A stretch of DNA of 64,000 bases from Cornus controversa (Eukaryota > Streptophyta > Magnoliopsida > Cornales > Cornaceae), in contig CM048847.1 in NCBI GenBank assembly GCA_026545225.1, positions 14,069,835 to 14,133,834 on the forward strand. The letters run 5' to 3'. Shown here one piece after another: positions 36,998-47,301 of this stretch. Under the pieces are notes generated by a model. That model had not been told where the DNA came from. It made no database searches and was given only the letters and a program-made list of their open reading frames with translations. Positions within the stretch are counted from its first letter, which is position 1; every line of letters starts with the position of its first letter. The translations under genes and the position numbers were made by a program.

Positions 36998-38469
36998 ATG
37001 GTTGGTAGCTTGCAAATTGTTTCCTTTAGATGTCGAAACGGTCGAATTTGGAACAAAGCACCATACGGTTGTGATGAAGATCGGATTGACAGGTTCGTCA
37101 CTTCTTTTGGATGCTTTGATGGTCTAATTTGGAAAAAAGAAACTTACGATTCTGATTATGGCACGACTTCTCAAGGAATGGGTTTTTGAATCAGAACAAC
37201 TCAAACAAAACTTGTTTAAAATCCTCGATAGCTTGGGAATTGTTTCTTTTACTTGTCCAGATGGTTGAAGTTGGCATAGAGCACCATACGGTTGTGATCA
37301 TTCATGGGTGCAGCTTGGAATTACTCTTTTCGATTCAGGACGTCCTGACGGTTGAATTTGGCATAAAGCAACGTATAATTCTAGGTATGGCACGATTTCA
37401 CGTGGATTGGACTTTTCGAATCAGGACAAGTCAAACGAAACAAGTTTGAAACCGTTGTTGTCATTCTCTATTCTTCTAGACATCCAGATGGTCAATTCTA
37501 GGACAAAGCACCATACGGTTGTGGTCATGCCTGGTTATTGCAAGCAATAGTTCTTTCGACTCAGAACAACTCAAACAGACATGGATGAAGATCGGATCGA
37601 CATGCTCGTCGTTTCTTTGGGACGCTTTGATGGTTTCATTTAGACAAAAGTAGCGTACGATTACTATTATGGCACGACTTCTCTTGGAATGTGGTTTTCT
37701 AATCATAACAACTCAAATGAAACAAGTTTAAAATGGTTGGTAGCTTGCAAATTGTTTCCTTTAGATGTCCAAACGGTCGAATTTGGAACCAAGCACCATA
37801 CGGTTGTGATGAAGATCGGATTGACATGTTCGTCACTTCTTTTGGATGCTTTGATGGTCTAATTTGGAAAAAAGAAACTTACGATTCCGATTATGACACA
37901 ACTTCTCAAGGAATGGGGTTTTTGAATCAGAACAACTGAAACTAAACTTGTTTAAAATCATCGATAGCTTGGGAATTGTTTCTTTTACTTGTCCAGATGG
38001 TTGAAGTTGGCATAGAGCACCATACGGTTGTGATCATTCATGAGTGCAGCAAGGAATTACTCTTTTCGATTCAGGACGTTCTCACGGTCGAATTAGGCAT
38101 AAAGCAACGTATAATTCTATGTATGGCACGATTTCACGTGGATTGGACTTTTCGAATCAGGACAGGTCAAACGAAACAAGTTCAAAACCGTTGTTGTCAT
38201 TCTCTATTCTTCTGGACATCCAGATGGTCAATTCTAGCACAAAGCGCCATACGGTTGTGGTCATGCCTGGTTATTGCAAGGAATTGTTCTTTTTGACTCA
38301 GAACAACTCAAACAAACATGGATGAAGATCGGATCGACATGCTCGTCGTTTCTTTGGGACCCTTTGATGGTTTCATTTAGAAAAAAGTAGCGTACGATTA
38401 ATATTATGGCAAGACTTCTCTTGGAATGTGGTTTTCTAATCAAAACAACTCAAATGAAACAAGTTTAAA
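36998..38469 (+). repeat. Hybrid pair duplicated at 3,679 bp, copy 1
   Basis: Unit 36998 has a B-type start and becomes A-type, with GTGCAGCTTGG near 37314 and CAAGTTTGAAACC near 37443. Unit 37733 has a mixed head: CTTGCAAATT (B), GTCCAAACGG (A), GGAACCAAGCACC (private), GACATGTTCG (A), GATTCCGATTATGACAC (private then B) and CAAGGAATGGGG. The same combination returns 3,679 bp downstream. TTAGACAAAAGTAGCG near 37642 and GGACGTTCTCACGG near 38080 are private to this copy. Confidence 0.83.
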
Positions 38470-40676
38470 ATGGTTGGTAGCTTACAAATTGTTTCCTTTA
38501 GATGTCCAAACGGTCGAATTTGGAACAAAGCACCATACGATTGTGATGAAGATCGGATTGACATGTTCGTCACTTCTTTTGGATGCTTTGATGGTCTAAT
38601 TTGGAAAAAAGAAACTTACGATTCTGATTATGGCACGACTTCTCAAGGAATGGGTTTTTGAATCAGAACAACTCAAACAAAACTTGTTTAAAATCCTCGA
38701 TAGCTTGGGAATTGTTTCTTTTACTTGTCCAGATGGTTGAAGTTGGCATAGAGCACCATACGGTTGTGATCATTCATGGGTGCAGCATGGAATTACTCTT
38801 TTCGATTCAGGACGTCCTGACGGTTGAATTTGGCATAAAGCAACGTATAATTCTAGGTATGGCACGATTTCACGTGGATTGGACTTTTCGAATCAGGACA
38901 AGTCAAACGAAACAAGTTCGAAACCGTTGTTGTCATTCTCTATTCTTCTAGACATCCAGATGGTCAATTCTAGGACAAAGCACCATACGGTTGTGGTCAT
39001 GCCTGGTTATTGCAAGCAATAGTTCTTTCGACTCAGAACAACTCAAACAAACATGGATGAAGATCGGATCGACATGCTCGTCGTTTCTTTGGGACGCTTT
39101 GATGGTTTCATTTAGAAAAAAGCAGCGTACGATTACTATTATGGCACGACTTCTCTTGGAATGTGGTTTTCTAATCATAACAACTCAAATGAAACAAGTT
39201 TAAAATGGTTGGTAGCTTGCAAATTGTTTCCTTTAGATGTCGAAACGGTCGAATTTGGAACAAAGCACCATACGGTTGTGATGAAGATCGGATTGACAGG
39301 TTCGTCACTTCTTTTGGATGCTTTGATGGTCTAATTTGGAAAAAAGAAACTTACGATTCTGATTATGACACAACTTCTCAAGCAATGGGGTTTTTGAATC
39401 AGAACAACTGAAACTAAACTTGTTTAAAATCATCGATAGCTTGGGAATTGTTTCTTTTACTTGTCCAGATGGTTGAAGTTGGCATAGAGCACCATACGGT
39501 TGTGATCATTCATGAGTGCAGCAAGGAATTACTCTTTTCGATTCAGGACGTCCTCACGGTCGAATTAGGCATAAAGCAACGTATAATTCTATGTATGGCA
39601 CGATTTCACGTGGATTGGACTTTTCGAATCAGGACAGGTCAAACGAAACAAGTTCAAAACCGTTGTTGTCATTCTCTATTCTTCTGGACATCCAGATGGT
39701 CAATTCTAGCACAAAGCGCCATACGGTTGAGGTCATGCCTGGTTATTGCAAGGAATTGTTCTTTTTGACTCAGAACAACTCAAACAAACATGGATGAAGA
39801 TCGGATCGACATGCTCGTCGTTTCTTTGGGACCCTTTGATAGTTTCATTTAGAAAAAAGTAGCGTACGATTAATATTATGGCAAGACTTCGCTTGGAATG
39901 TGGTTTTCTAATCAAAACAACTCAAATGAAACAAGTTTAAAATGGTTGGTAGCTTACAAATTGTTTCCTTTAGATGTCCAAACGGTCGAATTTGGAACAA
40001 AGCACCATACGATTGTGATGAAGATCGGATTGACATGTTCGTCACTTCTTTTGGATGCTTTGATGGTCTAATTTGGAAAAAAGAAACTTACGATTCTGAT
40101 TATGGCACGACTTCTCAAGGAATGGGTTTTTGAATCAGAACAACTCAAACAAAACTTGTTTAAAATCCTCGATAGCTTGGGAATTGTTTCTTTTACTTGT
40201 CCAGATGGTTGAAGTTGGCATAGAGCACCATACGGTTGTGATCATTCATGGGTGCAGCATGGAATTACTCTTTTCGATTCAGGACGTCCTGACGGTTGAA
40301 TTTGGCATAAAGCAACGTATAATTCTAGGTATGGCACGATTTCACGTGGATTGGACTTTTCGAATCAGGACAGGTCAAACGAAACAAGTTCAAAACCGTT
40401 GTTGTCATTCTCTATTCTTCTAGACATCCAGATGGTCAATTCTAGGACAAAGCACCATACGGTTGTGGTCATGCCTGGTTATTGCAAGCAATAGTTCTTT
40501 CGACTCGCAACAACTCAAACAAACATGGATGAAGATCGGATCGTCATGCTCGTCGTTTCTTTGGGACGCTTTGATGGTTTCATTTAGACAAAAGCAGCGT
40601 ACGATTACTATTATGGCACGTCTTCTCTGGGAATGTGGTTTTCTAATCATAACAACTCAAATGAAACAAGTTTAAA
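38470..40676 (+). repeat. A, B, A units between the two hybrid pairs
   Basis: Units 38470 (A), 39205 (B) and 39942 (A) are in normal order. Both A units have the I-III recombinant tail. The unit at 39942 has several private changes in its tail: GACTCGCAACAAC near 40505, GATCGTCATGC near 40540, TTAGACAAAAGCAGCG near 40586 and CTTCTCTGGGAATG near 40622. A GATAGTTTC variant near 39840 is shared with 42783 and 44991. Confidence 0.8.
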
Positions 40677-42148
40677 ATGGTTGGTAGCTTGCAAATTATT
40701 TCCTTTAGATGTCGAAACGGTCGAATTTGGAACAAAGCACCATACGGTTGTGATGAAGATCGGATTGACAGGTTCGTCACTTCTTTTGGATGCTTTGATG
40801 GTCTAATTTGGAAAAAAGAAACTTACGATTCTGATTATGGCACGACTTGTCAAGGAATGGGTTTTTGAATCAGAACAACTCAAACAAAACTTGTTTAAAA
40901 TCCTCGATAGCTTGGGAATTGTTTCTTTTACTTGTCCAGATGGTTGAAGTTGGCATAGAGCACCATACGGTTGTGATCATTCATGGGTGCAGCTTGGAAT
41001 TACTCTTTTCGATTCAGGACGTCCTGACGGTTGAATTTGGCATAAAGCAACGTATAATTCTATGTATGGCACGATTTCACGTGGATTGGACTTTTCGAAT
41101 CAGGACAAGTCAAACGAAACAAGTTTGAAACCGTTGTTGTCATTCTCTATTCTTCTAGACATCCAGATGGTCAATTCTAGGACAAAGCACCATACGGTTG
41201 TGGTCATGCCTGGTTATTGCAAGCAATAGTTCTTTCGACTCAGAACAACTCAAACAGACATGGATGAAGATCGGATCGACATGCTCGTCGTTTCTTTGGG
41301 ACGCTTTGATGGTTTCATTTAGAAAAAAGTAGCGTACGATTACTATTATGGCACGACTTCTCTTGGAATGTGGTTTTCTAATCATAACAACTCAAATGAA
41401 ACAAGTTTAAAATGGTTGGTAGCTTGCAAATTGTTTCCTTTAGATGTCCAAACGGTCGAATTTGGAACCAAGCACCATACGGTTGTGATGAAGATCGGAT
41501 TGACATGTTCGTCACTTCTTTTGGATGCTTTGATGGTCTAATTTGGAAAAAAGAAACTTACGATTCCGATTATGACACAACTTCTCAAGGAATGGGGTTT
41601 TTGAATCAGAACAACTGAAACTAAACTTGTTTAAAATCATCGATAGCTTGGGAATTGTTTCTTTTACTTGTCCAGATGGTTGAAGTTGGCATAGAGCACC
41701 ATACGGTTGTGATCATTCATGAGTGCAGCAAGGAATTACTCTTTTCGATTCAGGACGTCCTCACGGTCGAATTAGGCATAAAGCAACGTATAATTCTATG
41801 TATGGCACGATTTCACGTGGATTGGACTTTTCGAATCAGGACAGGTCAAACGAAACAAGTTCAAAACCGTTGTTGTCATTCTCTATTCTTCTGGACATCC
41901 AGATGGTCAATTCTAGCACAAAGCGCCATACGGTTGTGGTCATGCCTGGTTATTGCAAGGAATTGTTCTTTTTGACTCAGAACAACTCAAACAAACATGG
42001 ATGAAGATCGGATCGACATGCTCGTCGTTTCTTTGGGACCCTTTGATGGTTTCATTTAGAAAAAAGTAGCGTACGATTAATATTATGGCAAGACTTCTCT
42101 TGGAATGTGGTTTTCTAATCAAAACAACTCAAATGAAACAAGTTTAAA
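40677..42148 (+). repeat. Hybrid pair duplicated at 3,679 bp, copy 2
   Basis: This repeats the hybrid pair of 36998: a B-to-A unit (40677) with GTGCAGCTTGG and CAAGTTTGAAACC, then the mixed unit 41412 with GGAACCAAGCACC and GATTCCGATTATG. Private changes are CAAATTATTTCC near 40694, CGACTTGTCAAGG near 40847 and TCTATGTATGG in place of TCTAGGTATGG near 41062. Confidence 0.83.
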
Positions 42149-42884
42149 ATGGTTGGTAGCTTACAAATTGTTTCCTTTAGATGTCCAAACGGTCGAATTT
42201 GGAACAAAGCACCATACGATTGTGATGAAGATCGGATTGACATGTTCGTCACTTCTTTTGGATGCTTTGATGGTCTAATTTGGAAAAAAGAAACTTACGA
42301 TTCTGATTATGGCACGACTTCTCAAGGAATGGGTTTTTGAATCAGAACAACTCAAACAAAACTTGTTTAAAATCCTCGATAGCTTGGGAATTGTTTCTTT
42401 TACTTGTCCAGATGGTTGAAGTTGGCATAGAGCACCATACGGTTGTGATCATTCATGGGTGCAGCATGGAATTACTCTTTTCGATTCAGGACGTCCTGAC
42501 GGTTGAATTTGGCATAAAGCAACGTATAATTCTAGGTATGGCAGGATTTCACGTGGATTGGACTTTTCGAATCAGGACAGGTCAAACCAAACAAGTTCAA
42601 AACCGTTGTTGTCATTCTCTATTCTTCTAGACATCCAGATGGTCAATTCTAGGACAAAGCACCATACGGTTGTGGTCATGCCTGGTTATTGCAAGGAATT
42701 GTTCTTTTCGACTCATAACAACTCAAACAAACATGGATGAAGATCGGATCGACATGCTCGTCGTTTCTTTGGGACCCTTTGATAGTTTCATTTAGAAAAA
42801 AGTAGCGTACGATTAATATTATGGCAAGACTTCGCTTGGAATGTGGTTTTCTAATCAAAACAACTCAAATGAAACAAGTTTAAA
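42149..42884 (+). repeat. A unit preceding the 2,208-bp duplication
   Basis: An A unit with mostly haplotype I tail (CTTCTAGAC, AGGACAAAGC, TTTTCGACTCATAAC) but CAAAACC of haplotype II. It ends in tail II sequence (GGACCC, GTAGCG, GATTAATATT). It carries GGCAGGATTTC near 42543, seen nowhere else by eye, and GATAGTTTC near 42783. The next unit is also A-headed, so phase is broken here. Confidence 0.78.
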
Positions 42885-45092
42885 ATGGTTGGTAGCTTAC
42901 AAATTGTTTCCTTTAGATGTCCAAACGGTCGAATTTGGAACAAAGCACCATACGATTGTGATGAAGATCGGATTGACATGTTCGTCACTTCTTTTGGATG
43001 CTTTGATGGTCTAATTTGGAAAAAAGAAACTTACGATTCTGATTATGGCACGACTTCTCAAGGAATAGGTTTTTGAATCAGAACAACTCAAACAAAACTT
43101 GTTTAAAATCCTCGATAGCTTGGGAATTGTTTCTTTTACTTGTCCAGATGGTTGAAGTTGGCATAGAGCACCATACGGTTGTGATCATTCATGGGTGCAG
43201 CATGGAATTACTCTTTTCGATTCAGGACGTCCTGACGGTTGAATTTGGCATAAAGCAACGTATAATTCTAGGTATGGCACGATTTCACGTGGATTGGACT
43301 TTTCGAATCAGGACAAGTCAAACGAAACAAGTTCGAAACCGTTGTTGTCATTCTCTATTTTTCTGGACATCCAGATGGTCAGTTCTAGCACAAAGCGCCA
43401 TACGGTTGTCGTCATGCCTGATTATTGCAAGCAATAGTTCTTTCGACTCAGAACAACTCAAACAGACATGGATGAAGATCGGATCGACATGCTCGTCGTT
43501 TCTTTGGGACGCTTTGATGGTTTCATTTAGAAAAAAGCAGCGTACGATTACTATTATGGCACGACTTCTCTTGGAATGTGGTTTTCTAATCATAACAACT
43601 CAAATGAAACAAGTTTAAAATGGTTGGTAGCTTGCAAATTGTTTCCTTTAGATGTCCAAACGGTCGAATTTGGAGCCAAGCACCATACGGTTGTGATGAA
43701 GATCGGATTGACATGTTCGTCACTTCTTTTGGATGCTTTGATGGTCTAATTTGGAAAAAAGAAACTTACGATTCTGATTATGACACAACTTCTCAAGGAA
43801 TGGGGTTTTTGAATCAGAACAACTGAAACTAAACTTGTTTAAAATCATCGATAGCTTGGGAATTGTTTCTTTTACTTGTCCAGATGGTTGAAGTTGGCAT
43901 AGAGCACCATACGGTTGTGATCATTCATGGGTGCAGCATGGAATTACTCTTTTCGATTCAGGACGTCCTGACGGTTGAATTTGGCATAAAGCAACGTATA
44001 ATTCTAGGTATGGCACGATTTCACGTGGATTGGACTTTTCGAATCAGGACAGGTCAAACCAAACAAGTTCAAAACCGTTGTTGTCATTCTCTATTCTTCT
44101 AGACATCCAGATGGTCAATTCTAGGACAAAGCACCATACGGTTGTGGTCATGCCTGGTTATTGCAAGCAATAGTTCTTTCGACTCGCAACAACTCAAACA
44201 AACATGGATGAAGATCGGATCGACATGCTCGTCGTTTCTTTGGGACGCTTTGATGGTTTCATTTAGAAAAAAGCAGCGTACGATTACTATTATGGCACGA
44301 CTTCTCTTGGAATGTGGTTTCCTAATCATAACAACTCAAATGAAACAAGTTTAAAATGGTTGGTAGCTTGCAAATTGTTTCCTTTAGATGTCGAAACGGT
44401 CGAATTTGGAACAAAGCACCATACGGTTGTGATGAAGATCGGATTGACAGGTTCGTCACTTCTTTTGGATGCTTTGATGGTCTAATTTGGAAAAAAGAAA
44501 CTTACGATTCTGATTATGACACAACTTCTCAAGCAATGGGGTTTTTGAATCAGAACAACTGAAACTAAACTTGTTTAAAATCATCGATAGCTTGGGAATT
44601 GTTTCTTTTACTTGTCCAGATGGTTGAAGTTGGCATAGAGCACCATACGGTTGTGATCATTCATGAGTGCAGCAAGGAATTACTCTTTTCGATTCAGGAC
44701 GTCCTCACGGTCGAATTAGGCATAAAGCAACGTATAATTCTATGTATGGCACGATTTCACGTGGATTGGACTTTTCGAATCAGGACAGGTCAAACGAAAC
44801 AAGTTCAAAACCGTTGTTGTCATTCTCTATTCTTCTGGACATCCAGATGGTCAATTCTAGCACAAAGCGCCATACGGTTGTGGTCATGCCTGGTTATTGC
44901 AAGGAATTGTTCTTTTTGACTCAGAACAACTCAAACAAACATGGATGAAGATCGGATCGACATGCTCGTCGTTTCTTTGGGACCCTTTGATAGTTTCATT
45001 TAGAAAAAAGTAGCGTACGATTAATATTATGGCAAGACTTCGCTTGGAATGTGGTTTTCTAATCAAAACAACTCAAATGAAACAAGTTTAAA
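42885..45092 (+). repeat. Three-unit segment of the 2,208-bp duplication, copy 1
   Basis: The units are A (42885, tail III), mixed (43620) and B (44356). Markers shared with copy 2 are GGAATAGGTTTTTG near 43066, GATGGTCAGTTCTAG near 43378 and GGAGCCAAGCACC near 43673. From about 43.93 kb the mixed unit becomes A-like (CATGGGTGCAGCATGG, I-III tail), whereas copy 2 stays B-like, so the duplicated similarity ends there. Confidence 0.82.
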
Positions 45093-46564
45093 ATGGTTGG
45101 TAGCTTACAAATTGTTTCCTTTAGATGTCCAAACGGTCGAATTTGGAACAAAGCACCATACGATTGTGATGAAGATCGGATTGACATGTTCGTCACTTCT
45201 TTTGGATGCTTTGATGGTCTAATTTGGAAAAAAGAAACTTACGATTCTGATTATGGCACGACTTCTCAAGGAATAGGTTTTTGAATCAGAACAACTCAAA
45301 CAAAACTTGTTTAAAATCCTCGATAGCTTGGGAATTGTTTCTTTTACTTGTCCAGATGGTTGAAGTTGGCATAGAGCACCATACGGTTGTGATCATTCAT
45401 GGGTGCAGCATGGAATTACTCTTTTCGATTCAGGACGTCCTGACGGTTGAATTTGGCATAAAGCAACGTATAATTCTAGGTATGGCACGATTTCACGTGG
45501 ATTGGACTTTTCGAATCAGGACAAGTCAAACGAAACAAGTTCGAAACCGTTGTTGTCATTCTCTATTTTTCTGGACATCCAGATGGTCAGTTCTAGCACA
45601 AAGCGCCATACGGTTGTCGTCATGCCTGATTATTGCAAGCAATAGTTCTTTCGACTCAGAACAACTCAAACAGACATGGATGAAGATCGGATCGACATGC
45701 TCGTCGTTTCTTTGGGACGCTTTGATGGTTTCATTTAGAAAAAAGCAGCGTACGATTACTATTATGGCACGACTTCTCTTGGAATGTGGTTTTCTAATCA
45801 TAACAACTCAAATGAAACAAGTTTAAAATGGTTGGTAGCTTGCAAATTGTTTCCTTTAGATGTCCAAACGGTCGAATTTGGAGCCAAGCACCATACGGTT
45901 GTGATGAAGATCGGATTGACATGTTCGTCACTTCTTTTGGATGCTTTGATGGTCTAATTTGGAAAAAAGAAACTTACGATTCTGATTATGACACAACTTC
46001 TCAAGGAATGGGGTTTTTGAATCAGAACAACTGAAACTAAACTTGTTTAAAATCATCGATAGCTTGGGAATTGTTTCTTTTACTTGTCCAGATGGTTGAA
46101 GTTGGCATAGAGCACCATACGGTTGTGATCATTCATGAGTGCAGCAAGGAATTACTCTTTTCGATTCAGGACGTCCTCACGGTCGAATTAGGCATAAAGC
46201 AACGTATAATTCTATGTATGGCACGATTTCACGTGGATTGGACTTTTCGAATCAGGACAGGTCAAACGAAACAAGTTCAAAACCGTTGTTGTCATTCTCT
46301 ATTCTTCTGGACATCCAGATGGTCAATTCTAGCACAAAGCGCCATACGGTTGTGGTCATGCCTGGTTATTGCAAGGAATTGTTCTTTTTGACTCAGAACA
46401 ACTCAAACAAACATGGATGAAGATCGGATCGACATGCTCGTCGTTTCTTTGGGACGCTTTGATGGTTTCATTTAGAAAAAAGTAGCGTACGATTACTATT
46501 ATGGCACGACTTCTCTTTGAATGTGGTTTTCTAATCATAACAACTCAAATGAAACAAGTTTAAA
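45093..46564 (+). repeat. Segment of the 2,208-bp duplication, copy 2
   Basis: GGAATAGGTTTTTG near 45274, GATGGTCAGTTCTAG near 45586 and GGAGCCAAGCACC near 45881 recur exactly 2,208 bp (three monomers) after copy 1. The GATAGTTTC variant just upstream, near 44991, matches 42783, so the duplicated stretch starts at about 42.78 kb. The second unit (45828) is B-like in its 3' half. It ends in a mixed tail, with GGGACGC but GTAGCG, near 46450-46490. Confidence 0.82.
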
Positions 46565-47301
46565 ATGGTTGGTAGCTTGCAAATTGTTTCCTTTAGATGT
46601 CGAAACGGTCGAATTTGGAACAAAGCACCATACGGTTGTGATGAAGATCGGATTGACAGGTTCGTCACTTCTTTTGGATGCTTTGATGGTCTAATTTGGA
46701 AAAAAGAAACTTACGATTCTGATTATGACACAACTTCTCAAGCAATGGGGTTTTTGAATCAGAACAACTCAAAGAAAACTTGTTTAAAATCCTCGATAGC
46801 TTGGGAATTGTTTCTTTTACTTGTCCAGATGGTTGAAGTTGGCATAGAGCACCATACGGTTGTGATCATTCATGGGTGCAGCATGGAATTACTCTTTTCG
46901 ATTCAGGACGTCCTGACGGTTGAATTTGGCATAAAGCAATGTATAATTCTAGGTATGGCACGATTTCACGTGGATTGGACTTTTCGAATCAGGACAAGTC
47001 AAACGAAACAAGTTCGAAACCGTTGTTGTCATTCTCTATTTTTCTGGACATCCAGATGGTCAATTCTAGCACAAAGCGCCATACGGTTGTCGTCATGCCT
47101 GATTATTGCAAGGAATTGTTCTTTTTGACTCAGAACAACTCAAACAAACATGGATGAAGATCGGATCGACATGCTCGTCGTTTCTTTGGGACCCTTTGAT
47201 GGTTTCATTTAGAAAAAAGTAGCGTACGATTAATATTATGGCAAGACTTCGCTTGGAATGTGGTTTTCTAATCAAAACAACTCAAATGAAACAAGTTTAA
47301 A
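46565..47301 (+). repeat. B-to-A hybrid unit with III-to-II tail
   Basis: It begins as B with the GGGG form, then reads CAACTCAAAGAAAAC (close to A, with a private G) and continues as A with tail III (ACAAGTCAAACG, TATTTTTCTGG, CCTGATTATTGCAAG). It then switches to tail II (GAATTGTTCTTTTTGAC) near 47112. Lacking the tail-III deletion and having the extra G, it is 737 bp, as its mosaic make-up predicts. Confidence 0.82.
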
